The position numbers and the translations under genes are program-made. Positions 7,849 to 17,434 of a stretch of 64,000 nt of DNA are shown here, one piece after another. This stretch comes from an uncultured Draconibacterium sp. (GTDB taxonomy: Bacteria > Bacteroidota > Bacteroidia > Bacteroidales > Prolixibacteraceae). Where the stretch lies: NCBI GenBank assembly GCA_947492175.1, contig CANLMQ010000022.1:1-64000 (forward strand), given 5' to 3'. A model generated the notes under the pieces. The model had not been told where the DNA came from, ran no database searches, and worked only from the letters and a program-made list of their open reading frames with translations. Position 1 is the stretch's first letter. Each line of letters opens with the position of its first letter.

Positions 7849-9177
7849 TTACATTCCTCCACCCGGACGTCCTTTAATACGACCTGATTTCATCAGACCA
7901 TCATAATGACGCATTAACAGGTGGCTTTCTATTTGCTGTAAGGTATCTAACACAACCCCCACAAGAATCAACAACGATGTTCCCCCATAAAAATAGGCAA
8001 ACGACTGGTTAATTCCCATCATCATTGCAAAAGCCGGAAGAATGGTTACCAAACCCAGGAATATCGATCCCGGTAAAGTAATTCTCGACATCACTGTATC
8101 AAGAAACTCAACCGTTTTCTTTCCTGGTTTAACACCCGGAATAAAACCTCCGTTTTTCTTCATATCCTCTGCCATTTGGGTAGGGTTAATAGTAATAGCG
8201 GTGTAAAAATACGTAAAAGCTACCACTAATAAAAATTGTGTAAGATTATACCAAAATCCGGTGATGTTTGACAAAGCTGCCGCAACACCTCTTAGATTTT
8301 CAGAATTAGCAACACCAACAATTGTAATTGGCACCATCATAATTGCCTGGGCAAAAATGATAGGCATTACACCTGCAGCATTAACTTTTAGAGGAATGTA
8401 CTGACGTACTCCACCGTACTGTTTGTTACCTACAATTCGTTTCGCGTATTGTACAGGAATCCTGCGGGTTCCCTGAACCAAGGCAATCGATGCCATAAAT
8501 ACAACAAACAGGATAACAAACTCTACAAGGAACATAACCAATCCGCCACCTTCGATACGTGATCCGAATTCCTGAACCACGGCCATTGGTAAACGGGCAA
8601 TAATACCAATCATAATAATCAGCGAAATTCCGTTACCGATTCCTTTATCGGTAATACGTTCGCCTAACCAAAGAACGAACATCGATCCTGCTGTTAATAT
8701 TACAATTGACGGAATATTAAACCATAATCCTGTCAGTGCAAATGCCGAATCGGGTAATTGCATGTGTAAATTGGTAAGATATGCTGATGCCTGAGGAATC
8801 AGAATAAGCACTGTTAAATAGCGCGTAATCTGATTAATTTTCCTTCTTCCTGACTCTCCCTCTTTCTGCAACCTCTGGAAATAGGGAACTGCGATACCCA
8901 TTAGCTGGATAACGATTGAGGCAGAAATATATGGCATAATTCCTAAAGCAAAGATAGAAGCCTGCGCGAACGCACCTCCTGAAAACATGTTGATCAAGCC
9001 CAGCAAACCATCAGACGTCTGACTCTGAAGGTTTTGTAACTGTGCCGGATCGATTCCTGGTAACGAAACAAACGAGCCTAACCTGTATATTAACAGGAGA
9101 AACAAAGTTGTTCCAATTCTAAACCTTAGGTCTTCAATCTTATAAATGTTCTTTAGGGTCTCGATAAATCGTTTCAT
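7849..9177 (-). CDS. secY: Preprotein translocase subunit SecY
   Basis: 442 residues, about ten transmembrane helices and the SecY signatures (GIMPYISASIVIQLM, GIGNGISLIIMIGI, GFIPGVKPGKKT). It is the channel-forming core of the Sec translocon in the inner membrane. It begins 6 bp after rplO and ends 63 bp before infA. Confidence 0.98.
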   Translation of the reverse strand: MKRFIETLKNIYKIEDLRFRIGTTLFLLLIYRLGSFVSLPGIDPAQLQNLQSQTSDGLLGLINMFSGGAFAQASIFALGIMPYISASIVIQLMGIAVPYFQRLQKEGESGRRKINQITRYLTVLILIPQASAYLTNLHMQLPDSAFALTGLWFNIPSIVILTAGSMFVLWLGERITDKGIGNGISLIIMIGIIARLPMAVVQEFGSRIEGGGLVMFLVEFVILFVVFMASIALVQGTRRIPVQYAKRIVGNKQYGGVRQYIPLKVNAAGVMPIIFAQAIMMVPITIVGVANSENLRGVAAALSNITGFWYNLTQFLLVVAFTYFYTAITINPTQMAEDMKKNGGFIPGVKPGKKTVEFLDTVMSRITLPGSIFLGLVTILPAFAMMMGINQSFAYFYGGTSLLILVGVVLDTLQQIESHLLMRHYDGLMKSGRIKGRPGGGM

Positions 9178-9183
9178 TACGGT

Positions 9184-9630
9184 TTACAGTATTTCAGTGG
9201 TTCCTTCTAATTTTTCTATTGCTTCTTTCGCGCTTTTTGAAAATGCACTGGCTTTAACATCTAACTTTTTAGTTAGCGTTCCACCGCCAAGAATTTTAAT
9301 TCTATCGTTTTTCGACGCAATACCTGCTTTTACCAAGGATTCTTTGTCGATAACAGACAGGTTATTCTTAACAGCCAGGTTTTCCAACACATCAAGGTTG
9401 ATCGCTTTGTATTCAACACGGTTGATGTTTTTGAATCCCATTTTTGGAACAACACGCTGCAAAGGCATTTGACCACCTTCGAAACCTATTTTCCTTGAAT
9501 AACCTGAACGCGACTTTTGACCTTTATGACCACGGGTAGATGTGCCTCCACGTCCTGATCCTTGTCCGCGTCCAATACGCTTCTCAGTCTTTGTCGATCC
9601 TTCAGCAGGTTTTAAGTTACTTAAATTCAT
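9184..9630 (-). CDS. rplO: 50S ribosomal protein L15
   Basis: 148 residues. The Gly/Arg-rich N-terminal extension (RIGRGQGSGRGGTSTRGHKGQKSR, residues ~18-41) that threads into 23S rRNA is present, followed by the globular domain. Located 18 bp after rpmD and 6 bp before secY. Confidence 0.97.
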   Translation of the reverse strand: MNLSNLKPAEGSTKTEKRIGRGQGSGRGGTSTRGHKGQKSRSGYSRKIGFEGGQMPLQRVVPKMGFKNINRVEYKAINLDVLENLAVKNNLSVIDKESLVKAGIASKNDRIKILGGGTLTKKLDVKASAFSKSAKEAIEKLEGTTEIL

Positions 9631-9648
9631 CTTTCAATATTTGAAATA

Positions 9649-9831
9649 TTATTTAACTTCTTCAACACTAATTAAATGCCTCATTTTGTTAACCATACCA
9701 ACAATCTGAGGAGTAGCTTCATGTTCAACAGGATTGTTTAATTTTTTCAATCCCAAAGCTTCTAAAGTTGCCTTTTGACGCTTAGTTGCACCAATGCTAC
9801 TTTTTACTTGTGTAATTCTAAGTTTTGCCAT
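9649..9831 (-). CDS. rpmD: 50S ribosomal protein L30
   Basis: 60 residues from the ATG at 9831 (MAKLRITQVKSSIG), which matches family length. A longer in-frame opening from 9867 would overlap rpsE and is rejected. It contains KRQKATLEALGLKKLNN, the usual L30 core. It starts 4 bp after the rpsE stop, consistent with coupled translation. Confidence 0.95.
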   Translation of the reverse strand: MAKLRITQVKSSIGATKRQKATLEALGLKKLNNPVEHEATPQIVGMVNKMRHLISVEEVK

Positions 9832-9835
9832 AGTG

Positions 9836-10351
9836 TTACCCTTTAAAAACTTTTTGTAATGATACACCTCTTTGTTGAGCTACCTGGTTTGCATCTCTCA
9901 ACTCAAGTAAAGCAGCCATAGTTGCTTTTACAAGGTTGTGAGGGTTCGATGAACCTTTTGATTTTGCTAAGATATCATGAATACCTACGCTTTCCAAAAC
10001 TGCACGCATCGCACCACCAGCTTTTACTCCGGTACCCGAAGAAGCTGGTTTTAAAAGTACGTTAGCACCACCAAATTTTGCGGTTTGCTCGTGAGGAATA
10101 GTTCCATGTAAAATTGGAATCTTCACAAGATTCTTTTTAGCTGCGTCAACACCTTTGGCAATTGCAGTTGTTACTTCACTTGCTTTACCAAGGCCCCAAC
10201 CTACAATTCCATCCTCGTTACCAACAATAACAATGGCAGAAAAACTAAATGTACGTCCACCTTTTGTTACTTTGGTTACACGGTTAATGGCTACCAACCT
10301 GTCTTTTAATTCCAGGTCGCTTGTTTTTACTTTATTACTAATGTTCGCCAT
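9836..10351 (-). CDS. rpsE: 30S ribosomal protein S5
   Basis: 171 residues. The double-stranded-RNA-binding-like N-domain contains VTKVTKGGRTFSFSA and GWGLGKA; the C-domain contains PASSGTGVKAGGAMRAVLE. Needed for decoding accuracy and at the mRNA entry channel. Located 6 bp after rplR and 4 bp before rpmD. Confidence 0.98.
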   Translation of the reverse strand: MANISNKVKTSDLELKDRLVAINRVTKVTKGGRTFSFSAIVIVGNEDGIVGWGLGKASEVTTAIAKGVDAAKKNLVKIPILHGTIPHEQTAKFGGANVLLKPASSGTGVKAGGAMRAVLESVGIHDILAKSKGSSNPHNLVKATMAALLELRDANQVAQQRGVSLQKVFKG

Positions 10352-10357
10352 AATATA

Positions 10358-10714
10358 TTAGAATTTAAGGCCACCTTCGCGGGCAGCATCAGCTAATTGT
10401 TTTACTCTTCCGTGGTATAAATAACCACCTCTATCGAATACAACTTTAGTAATTCCAGCAGCCAATGCTTTTTCGGCTACCAATTTACCAACCATTGCAG
10501 CTTTATCTTTTTTGCTTCCTTCGTTTCCGGCAATTGCCTTATCGGTAGAAGCGGCTGCTACTAGAGTTGTTCCTTGTACATCGTCGATAATTTGAGCGTA
10601 AATTGATTTGTTACTTCTAAAAACACTCAATCTTGGACGCTCTGCTGTGCCTGAAACAACTGTGCGAACACGGCTCTTAATCCTTGAACGCCTTTGTATT
10701 TTTGTTATTGCCAT
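10358..10714 (-). CDS. rplR: 50S ribosomal protein L18
   Basis: 118 residues with the L18 signatures RPRLSVFRSNKSIYAQIIDD and FDRGGYLYHGRVKQLADAAR. It binds 5S rRNA in the central protuberance together with L5. Located 21 bp after rplF and 6 bp before rpsE. Confidence 0.98.
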   Translation of the reverse strand: MAITKIQRRSRIKSRVRTVVSGTAERPRLSVFRSNKSIYAQIIDDVQGTTLVAAASTDKAIAGNEGSKKDKAAMVGKLVAEKALAAGITKVVFDRGGYLYHGRVKQLADAAREGGLKF

Positions 10715-10735
10715 AATAATTAATCTTTTAAAAAA

Positions 10736-11290
10736 TTATTTTCCAGCGGCTTTTCCAGCTTTACGCCTCAATACTTCGCCAACAAACTTAATACCTTTTC
10801 CTTTGTAAGGTTCAGGTTTACGGAATGATCTGATTTTTGCAGCAACCTGTCCGATTAATTGCTTATCGTGACATTTTAATGTTACAATTGGGTTACTACG
10901 TTTATCTGATACTGCTTCTACTTTCACTTCCGGAGGAAGCTGAAGATAAGTGTGGTGAGCAAAACCTAATACAAGGTCAAGTACGTTATCGGGCAGTACT
11001 TCTGCACGGTAACCAACACCAACTAATTCTAACTTCACTTCATAACCTTTGGAAACTCCTTCAACCATGTTGTTTACCAAAGACCGGTACAGTCCATGCA
11101 TTGATTTTTGGCTTTTTGTTTCGCCAGTCCTTGTTACATTGATGGTGCCGTCTTCAACAGCAACTTCAATTGCAGGATCAATTTTTTGTGACAATTCTCC
11201 AAGAGGTCCTTTAACGCTAACAACATCGTTGTCAACTTTAACTTCTACTCCTGCAGGAATTGAAATGGGTAATTTACCTATTCTTGACAT
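10736..11290 (-). CDS. rplF: 50S ribosomal protein L6
   Basis: 184 residues, two repeated L6 domains. It starts MSRIGKLPISIPAGVEV and has the C-terminal PEPYKGKGIKF motif contacting the sarcin-ricin loop region. Located 15 bp after rpsH and 21 bp before rplR. Confidence 0.98.
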   Translation of the reverse strand: MSRIGKLPISIPAGVEVKVDNDVVSVKGPLGELSQKIDPAIEVAVEDGTINVTRTGETKSQKSMHGLYRSLVNNMVEGVSKGYEVKLELVGVGYRAEVLPDNVLDLVLGFAHHTYLQLPPEVKVEAVSDKRSNPIVTLKCHDKQLIGQVAAKIRSFRKPEPYKGKGIKFVGEVLRRKAGKAAGK

Positions 11291-11305
11291 GACCGTTCCT
11301 CCTTA

Positions 11306-11713
11306 TTAATATACGTAACATAAAACTTCTCCACCTACGTTCAGCTCGCGAGCTTCTTTATCGGTAATTACACCTTTTGAAGTAGAGATAATTGCTATGC
11401 CTAAACCATTTAGTACACGTGGAATATTTGTTGAATCACAATATTGACGTAAACCTGGTTTACTTATGCGTTCTAACGCTTTTATTGCAGATAATTTTGT
11501 TTCAGGATTGTATTTTAATGCAATCTTGATATTTCCCTGGTAGCCTACTTCATCTTCGAATTTGTAGTTCAGGATGTACCCTTTGTCTTTCAACAATTTG
11601 GTCATTTCCTTTTTTACATTTGAAGCTGGAATATCAACTACACGGTGTTTTGCCATAATTGCATTTCTTACCCTTGTCAGATAATCTGCTATTGGATCTG
11701 ATACTTTACTCAT
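11306..11713 (-). CDS. rpsH: 30S ribosomal protein S8
   Basis: 135 residues. It has the N-terminal DPIADYLTRVRNAIMAKH and the C-terminal GLGIAIISTSKGVITDKEAR signature. Central-domain 30S assembly protein, known elsewhere as translational repressor of the spc operon. Located 20 bp after rpsN and 15 bp before rplF. Confidence 0.98.
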   Translation of the reverse strand: MSKVSDPIADYLTRVRNAIMAKHRVVDIPASNVKKEMTKLLKDKGYILNYKFEDEVGYQGNIKIALKYNPETKLSAIKALERISKPGLRQYCDSTNIPRVLNGLGIAIISTSKGVITDKEARELNVGGEVLCYVY

Positions 11714-11733
11714 TTTTCAAGTTTTTTAAACGA

Positions 11734-12003
11734 TTACCAACTTGCCTTTTTAACTCCGGGTATTAGACCATTTGAAGCCATTTCCCTAAAATTAATCCTG
11801 CTGATACCGAATTGACGCATATAACCTTTTGGGCGTCCGGTAAGTTTACAACGATTGTGTAAACGCACTTTCGACGAATTTTTAGGAAGTTTTTGCAAAC
11901 CTTCCCAATCGCCTTCTTCTTTCAGCCTGGCACGTTTTTCGGCATATTTCTCAACTAATTTTGCACGTTTCACTTCGCGTGCTTTCATTGATTCTTTAGC
12001 CAT
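11734..12003 (-). CDS. rpsN: 30S ribosomal protein S14, zinc-independent form
   Basis: 89 residues with the C-terminal signature RCKLTGRPKGYMRQFGISR and the ending GVKKASW. The paired CxxC zinc ligands of the short S14 are missing, so this is the zinc-free type with the longer N-terminus. Located 2 bp after rplE and 20 bp before rpsH. Confidence 0.97.
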   Translation of the reverse strand: MAKESMKAREVKRAKLVEKYAEKRARLKEEGDWEGLQKLPKNSSKVRLHNRCKLTGRPKGYMRQFGISRINFREMASNGLIPGVKKASW

Positions 12004-12005
12004 TA

Positions 12006-12563
12006 CTAGTTCTTTTTAACGTTTTTAAATGGTAAACCTAATTCTTTCAACAAAGCAAAACCTTCTTCATCGGTACTTGCAGAAGTGACAAAGGTAATGT
12101 TCATCCCGTTGATCTTGCTTACTTTATCAAGCACGATTTCAGGGAAAACGATTTGTTCGGGAACACCAAGAGTGTAGTTTCCTCGTCCGTCCATTTTGCT
12201 TTCGATACCGCGGAAGTCGCGGATACGTGGCAATGCCACTGCAATTAAACGATCAAGAAATTCATACATTTGGTCGCGACGCAATGTAACACGCACGCCA
12301 ATTGGCATTTTTTTCCTCAATTTGAAATTAGAGATATCCTTTTTAGACAAAGTTTGTACGGCCTTTTGACCGGCGATCATTGTCATTTCGGTTGTTGCAA
12401 CATCAATCAGCTTTTTATCGGCGATTGCTGCTCCTACTCCCTGGTTAAGAACTATTTTTTCTAATTTCGGAACCTGCATTACAGAAGAGTAATCGAACTC
12501 TTTCTTTAATGTAGGGATTATTTCTTCCTGATATTTCTTTTTAAGAGTTGGTACGTAAGCCAT
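12006..12563 (-). CDS. rplE: 50S ribosomal protein L5
   Basis: 185 residues: VMQVPKLEKIVLNQGVG near the N-terminus, then RVTLRRDQMYEFLDRLIAVALPRIRDF and the C-terminal FVTSASTDEEGFALLKELGLPF. Binds 5S rRNA and P-site tRNA. Its ATG shares one base with the rplX TAA (TAATG), indicating translational coupling. Confidence 0.98.
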   Translation of the reverse strand: MAYVPTLKKKYQEEIIPTLKKEFDYSSVMQVPKLEKIVLNQGVGAAIADKKLIDVATTEMTMIAGQKAVQTLSKKDISNFKLRKKMPIGVRVTLRRDQMYEFLDRLIAVALPRIRDFRGIESKMDGRGNYTLGVPEQIVFPEIVLDKVSKINGMNITFVTSASTDEEGFALLKELGLPFKNVKKN

Positions 12564-12886
12564 TACTTTATTTCCTCCCCTGATTTTTTCGAAATACGAA
12601 CTAATTTACCATCATCATTCAATTTCCTTCCAATACGTGTAGCTTCGCCCGATTTAGGATCCACTAACATAAGGTTGGAAATATGTACTGGTGCTTCTTT
12701 TTCAACAATACCCCCCTGAGGCGTTTCCGCATTAGGTTTGGTATGTTTTTTCATCATATTCACACCTTCTACAATTGCTCTGTCGGTTTTTCTGATTACT
12801 TCCAACACACGGCCTTTTGTGCCTTTGTCGTTTCCTGTAATCACCACCACAGTGTCACCTTTTTTTATGTGTAACTTTTTCTGCAT
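12563..12886 (-). CDS. rplX: 50S ribosomal protein L24
   Basis: 107 residues with a KOW motif (KKGDTVVVITGNDKGTKGRV, residues 8-27) and HISNLMLVDPKSGEATRIG. Early assembly initiator of the 50S subunit. Its stop overlaps the rplE start by one base; it lies 17 bp after rplN. Confidence 0.98.
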   Translation of the reverse strand: MQKKLHIKKGDTVVVITGNDKGTKGRVLEVIRKTDRAIVEGVNMMKKHTKPNAETPQGGIVEKEAPVHISNLMLVDPKSGEATRIGRKLNDDGKLVRISKKSGEEIK

Positions 12887-12903
12887 TTTGAGCTTTTTTC
12901 TTA

Positions 12904-13269
12904 TTACAATACTTCTGGTGCGAGTGAAATAATTTTCATATTCTTCTCGCGCAATTCACGCGCTACAGGTCCAAAAATACGTGTTCCACGCATCTCACCG
13001 CCTTGGTTTAATAACACCACCGCGTTATCGTCGAAACGAATATACGAACCATCCTGACGACGGTTTTCTTTTTTCGTACGAACTACAATAGCACGTGAAA
13101 CTGATCCTTTTTTAACCTCGCCACCTGGCATAGCACTTTTTACAGTAACCACTACAGTGTCGCCAAGAGAAGCATAACGTTTACGGGTCCCGCCTAAAAC
13201 GCGGATTACCAAAACTTCTTTTGCCCCACTATTATCGGCTACTGAACATCTTGATTCTTGTTGTATCAT
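12904..13269 (-). CDS. rplN: 50S ribosomal protein L14
   Basis: 121 residues: MIQQESRCSVADNSGAKEV start, RKYASLGD-type central loop (here GTRKRYASLGDTVVV) and the C-terminal GTRIFGPVARELREKNMKI. It makes inter-subunit contacts. Only 2 bp separate it from rpsQ. Confidence 0.98.
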   Translation of the reverse strand: MIQQESRCSVADNSGAKEVLVIRVLGGTRKRYASLGDTVVVTVKSAMPGGEVKKGSVSRAIVVRTKKENRRQDGSYIRFDDNAVVLLNQGGEMRGTRIFGPVARELREKNMKIISLAPEVL

Positions 13270-13271
13270 GA

Positions 13272-13538
13272 TTACTTAGCCCTTTCAATTATTTCAACTA
13301 CTCTCCAACATTTGGATTTACTTAAAGGACGTGTTTCCATAATCCTTACTGTATCACCTTCGTTGCAATCATTTGTCTCATCATGGACATGGTATTTCGT
13401 AGTTTTGTTAACGAACTTACCATAGATTGGGTGCTTCACTTTTTTCTTTTCAGCAACCACAATCGATTTGTCCATTTTATTACTAACAACGATACCGATT
13501 CTCTCTTTACGGAGATTTCTTACTTTATTTTCTTCCAT
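13272..13538 (-). CDS. rpsQ: 30S ribosomal protein S17
   Basis: 88 residues, an OB-fold protein: RKERIGIVVSNKMDKSIVV, then HPIYGKFVNKTTKYHVHD and GDTVRIMETRPLSKSKCWRV. Located 7 bp after rpmC and 2 bp before rplN. Confidence 0.98.
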   Translation of the reverse strand: MEENKVRNLRKERIGIVVSNKMDKSIVVAEKKKVKHPIYGKFVNKTTKYHVHDETNDCNEGDTVRIMETRPLSKSKCWRVVEIIERAK

Positions 13539-13545
13539 CGTTGAA

Positions 13546-13749
13546 TTAATTCTGATTTTCGTTTAATTCCCTGTCGCGAAGAACAGTTTTTAACCTTGCA
13601 ATTGTTTGCTTGCTTTCCTTCAATTTATTCGGGTTTTCAAGCGGAGAAACTGCGTGGTTCATTCTTAGGCGAACAAGATTTTCTTTCTCAATCTGTAAGC
13701 GTTCGACGATTTCTTTGCTCGTCAATTCTTTGATTTCTGATACTTTCAT
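13546..13749 (-). CDS. rpmC: 50S ribosomal protein L29
   Basis: 67 residues, an antiparallel helical hairpin: MKVSEIKELTSKEIVERLQ and NPNKLKESKQTIARLKTVLR. It lies at the exit tunnel rim, next to the docking site for trigger factor and SRP. Located 14 bp after rplP. Confidence 0.97.
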   Translation of the reverse strand: MKVSEIKELTSKEIVERLQIEKENLVRLRMNHAVSPLENPNKLKESKQTIARLKTVLRDRELNENQN

Positions 13750-13763
13750 GATTCACCTAATTT

Positions 13764-14186
13764 TTATTCTTCAACATAATCACGTCTAACCACAAATTTT
13801 GTTTTAACCGGTAGTTTCTGAGCAGCTAATCTCAAAGCTTCTTTAGCCATTTCGAATGGCACACCTTCTGCTTCAATAATTATACGGCCTGGAGAAACCG
13901 GAGCAACAAATGCTTCTGGAGCACCTTTACCTTTACCCATCCTTACTTCGGCTGGCTTTTTAGTAATTGGTTTATCGGGAAAAATCCTTATCCATATTTG
14001 ACCACGACGTTGCATGTGACGAGTAACCGCAACCCTTGCTGCCTCTATCTGACGACCTGTAATCCAAGTCTCTTCCAACGTCTTTATTCCAAATGAACCG
14101 AATGCTAATTGGTTTCCGCGTTGCGCGTTACCTTTCATTCGTCCCTTTTGTACTCTTCTAAATTTTACTTTTTTCGGCTGTAACAT
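13764..14186 (-). CDS. rplP: 50S ribosomal protein L16
   Basis: 140 residues: MLQPKKVKFRRVQKGRMKG start, then RQIEAARVAVTRHMQRRGQIWIR and the RMGKGKGAPE loop that reaches towards the peptidyl transferase centre. Located 28 bp after rpsC and 14 bp before rpmC. Confidence 0.98.
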   Translation of the reverse strand: MLQPKKVKFRRVQKGRMKGNAQRGNQLAFGSFGIKTLEETWITGRQIEAARVAVTRHMQRRGQIWIRIFPDKPITKKPAEVRMGKGKGAPEAFVAPVSPGRIIIEAEGVPFEMAKEALRLAAQKLPVKTKFVVRRDYVEE

Positions 14187-14214
14187 CCTTAATTAAATTG
14201 TGAGTGTTAAACCT

Positions 14215-14928
14215 CTATTTTCGTCGTCTGTTACGGTTACCGCCGCCTTTGTGACCACCAGGACGTCCAGACTTTTGTCCTACGTTAGGTGAAAGATCGC
14301 GATTTCCATAAACCATACCCTTACAAATCCAAACTTTTACACCGATTAAACCGGTTTTTGTTAGTGCTTCAGCCAATGCGTAATCAATATCTGCACGCAA
14401 AGTATGAAGTGGAGTACGGCCGTCTTTATACATTTCAGAACGTGCCATTTCTGCTCCGTTCAACCTACCTGAAACCAATACTTTGATTCCTTCGGCACCC
14501 ATTCTCATGGTTGAAGCAATGGCCATCTTAGTTGCCCTACGGTAAGCAATTTTACCTTCGATCTGACGTGCAATGTTATTTGCAACAATCTTTGCATCGA
14601 GTTCCGGACGTTTAATTTCGAAAATGTTGATTTGAACCTCTTTGTTGGTAATTTTCTTCAATTCTTCTTTCAACTTGTCAACTTCCTGACCGCCTTTACC
14701 AATAATAATACCGGGGCGTGAAGTATGTACAGTGATGGTAATCAGCTTCAAGGTACGCTCAATAACGATTCTTGAAATACTGGCTTTGGCCAAACGAGCG
14801 TTCAGGTATGTCCTGATCTTTTGGTCTTCAACCAGCTTGTCGCCGTAATTATCACCACCGAACCAATTTGAGTCCCATCCCTTGATGAAGCCCAAACGAT
14901 TTGCTATCGGATTTACTTTTTGTCCCAT
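14215..14928 (-). CDS. rpsC: 30S ribosomal protein S3
   Basis: 237 residues: MGQKVNPIANRLGFIKGWDS start, KH domain with GKGGQEV near residue 78, and the C-terminal domain with GRLNGAEMARSEMYKDGRTPLHTLRADIDY. A short basic Gly-rich tail ends the protein. mRNA entry-site helicase component. Located 5 bp after rplV. Confidence 0.98.
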   Translation of the reverse strand: MGQKVNPIANRLGFIKGWDSNWFGGDNYGDKLVEDQKIRTYLNARLAKASISRIVIERTLKLITITVHTSRPGIIIGKGGQEVDKLKEELKKITNKEVQINIFEIKRPELDAKIVANNIARQIEGKIAYRRATKMAIASTMRMGAEGIKVLVSGRLNGAEMARSEMYKDGRTPLHTLRADIDYALAEALTKTGLIGVKVWICKGMVYGNRDLSPNVGQKSGRPGGHKGGGNRNRRRK

Positions 14929-14933
14929 TATTA

Positions 14934-15353
14934 TTAATTAAGATTTTCTTCAACAACACTTTCTTTCCTGTCGACGTATAAGGTTACGTGGTTCGAACGT
15001 TTTCTGATACGGTGAGCACGGCCTTGTGGAGCCGGACGTAAACGTTTCAAGATACGACCTGAATCTACCATAATCTGCGATACGTATAGTTCACTTTCTT
15101 CTAAACGAATTCCTTCGTTTTTAGCCTGCCAATTGGCCACGGCTGAAAGCAGAAGTTTTTCTACCCTACCTGATGCTTCTTTTGAAGAATACTTCAATAC
15201 ATCAAGCGCTTTGTTTACTTCCATTCCACGAATCATATCGGCAACAAGCCTCATTTTTCTTGGAGAAGTAGGGCAGTTTCTTAAAACAGCAAAATATTGT
15301 TGTTTCTTTTCTTCCTTTCTTTTCTCTGCTGCTAGTCTTTTTCTGGCACCCAT
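14934..15353 (-). CDS. rplV: 50S ribosomal protein L22
   Basis: 139 residues with the L22 core (CPTSPRKMRLVADMIRGMEV) and the tunnel-lining hairpin region (RILKRLRPAPQGRAHRIRKRSNHV), where macrolide-resistance changes occur in other bacteria. The first ~20 residues are a charged Lys/Glu extension. Located 32 bp after rpsS. Confidence 0.97.
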   Translation of the reverse strand: MGARKRLAAEKRKEEKKQQYFAVLRNCPTSPRKMRLVADMIRGMEVNKALDVLKYSSKEASGRVEKLLLSAVANWQAKNEGIRLEESELYVSQIMVDSGRILKRLRPAPQGRAHRIRKRSNHVTLYVDRKESVVEENLN

Positions 15354-15385
15354 TTTCTTTTCTTTTTAAAATTAATAGTTATGCC

Positions 15386-15655
15386 CTAACGCTTTTTATT
15401 TCCACCATGACCCCTGAATGTACGGGTTGGAGCAAATTCGCCTAAACGGTGACCTACCATGTTTTCGGTAACATACACCGGGATGAATTTATTTCCGTTA
15501 TGTACAGCAATAGTATGACCTACAAAATCAGGGGAAATTACTGATGCTCTGGCCCATGTTTTCACTACCGATTTTTTATTGGCATCATTCAAAGCCAACA
15601 CTTTTCTTTCAACCTTGAAATCGATAAAAGGACCTTTTTTTAATGAACGACTCAT
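15386..15655 (-). CDS. rpsS: 30S ribosomal protein S19
   Basis: 89 residues: MSRSLKKGPFIDFKVERKV start, then TWARASVISPDFVGHTIAVHNGNKFIPVYVTENMVGHRLGEFAPTR-type core ending HGGNKKR. Head protein of the 30S subunit. Located 15 bp after rplB. Confidence 0.98.
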   Translation of the reverse strand: MSRSLKKGPFIDFKVERKVLALNDANKKSVVKTWARASVISPDFVGHTIAVHNGNKFIPVYVTENMVGHRLGEFAPTRTFRGHGGNKKR

Positions 15656-15670
15656 AATTATTCCTCTTTA

Positions 15671-16495
<825 letters not shown>

Positions 16496-16501
16496 TTTAT
16501 A

Positions 16502-16792
16502 TTAAATATTACTATAAAAGTCGATACTATCTCCTTCTACCAAAGTAACAATTGCTTTTTTGTAAGCCTTTGTTTTACCGGTAATAACACCACCTTTGGT
16601 ATATCTCGATTTCACTTTGCCACCATAAACCATGGTATTCACGCTTTCAACCGTTACATCATAAAGGCTTTCAACAGCCTTTTTTATTTGCGGTTTACTT
16701 GCATTGCGCTCTACCACAAAACCGTAACGGTTAAAACGCTCCGACTGGTCGGTCATTTTTTCGGTAACTAATGGTTTTACTAAAATTTCCAT
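16502..16792 (-). CDS. rplW: 50S ribosomal protein L23
   Basis: 96 residues: MEILVKPLVTEKMTDQSE start, RNASKPQIKKAVESLYDVTVESVNT core. It forms the main docking site for trigger factor, SRP and the Sec machinery at the exit tunnel. Located 12 bp after rplD. Confidence 0.97.
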   Translation of the reverse strand: MEILVKPLVTEKMTDQSERFNRYGFVVERNASKPQIKKAVESLYDVTVESVNTMVYGGKVKSRYTKGGVITGKTKAYKKAIVTLVEGDSIDFYSNI

Positions 16793-16804
16793 TTCTTTTT
16801 TCCG

Positions 16805-17434
16805 TTAAAGTTTAAACGCTTCTTCAATTTTCGCAACAGAACCTTCCAAAAGCACAATAGCCTTTGCGTTCAATATCTGATAAGTACTTAACTCTGAAGC
16901 AATTACAACCGATACGTCCTGCAGATTTCGCGACGACAAATATATATTATTATTTTCAGTTGGTAAAACGAAAAGTGCCTTTTTTTCAGCTATTTGCAAA
17001 TTGCTTTTTAAAGTCACCATTTCTTTGGTTTTTGGAGCTTCAAAATTGAAATCTTCAACAACCATTATACTTTTTTCGTTTGCTTTGTAAGTTAAAGCCG
17101 ATTTACGGGCCAATTGCTTCACTTTTTTGTTCAGCTTGAAACCGTAATTACGAGGACGTGGACCAAATACAGTACCACCACCGCGAAATAAAGGAGATTT
17201 AATGCTACCTGCACGAGCTGTACCTGTACCTTTTTGTCTTTTTATTTTACGAGTACTACCTGCTATTTCAGCACGTTCTTTACTTTTGCTTGTACCCTGG
17301 CGCTGATTAGCCATGTATTGTTTTACATCCAAATAAATGGCGTGATCGCTGGGCTCAATACCGAAAATCTGGTCGTTTAAAGTGACTTTCTTTCCGGTTT
17401 CTTTTCCTTCTATATTCAGTACACTTAGTTCCAT
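16805..17434 (-). CDS. rplD: 50S ribosomal protein L4
   Basis: 209 residues. The extended tunnel loop is present (KIKRQKGTGTARAGSIKSPLFRGGG, residues ~63-87, then GPRPRNYGFKLN). In many bacteria L4 autoregulates the S10 operon. Its start overlaps the last 10 bp of rplC, implying coupled translation. Confidence 0.98.
   Translation of the reverse strand: MELSVLNIEGKETGKKVTLNDQIFGIEPSDHAIYLDVKQYMANQRQGTSKSKERAEIAGSTRKIKRQKGTGTARAGSIKSPLFRGGGTVFGPRPRNYGFKLNKKVKQLARKSALTYKANEKSIMVVEDFNFEAPKTKEMVTLKSNLQIAEKKALFVLPTENNNIYLSSRNLQDVSVVIASELSTYQILNAKAIVLLEGSVAKIEEAFKL

Noticed and set aside
9832..9867. N-terminal extension of L30 (12 extra residues)
   Set aside because: It overlaps the rpsE coding end, does not match L30 proteins, and the ATG at 9831 gives the family length of 60.
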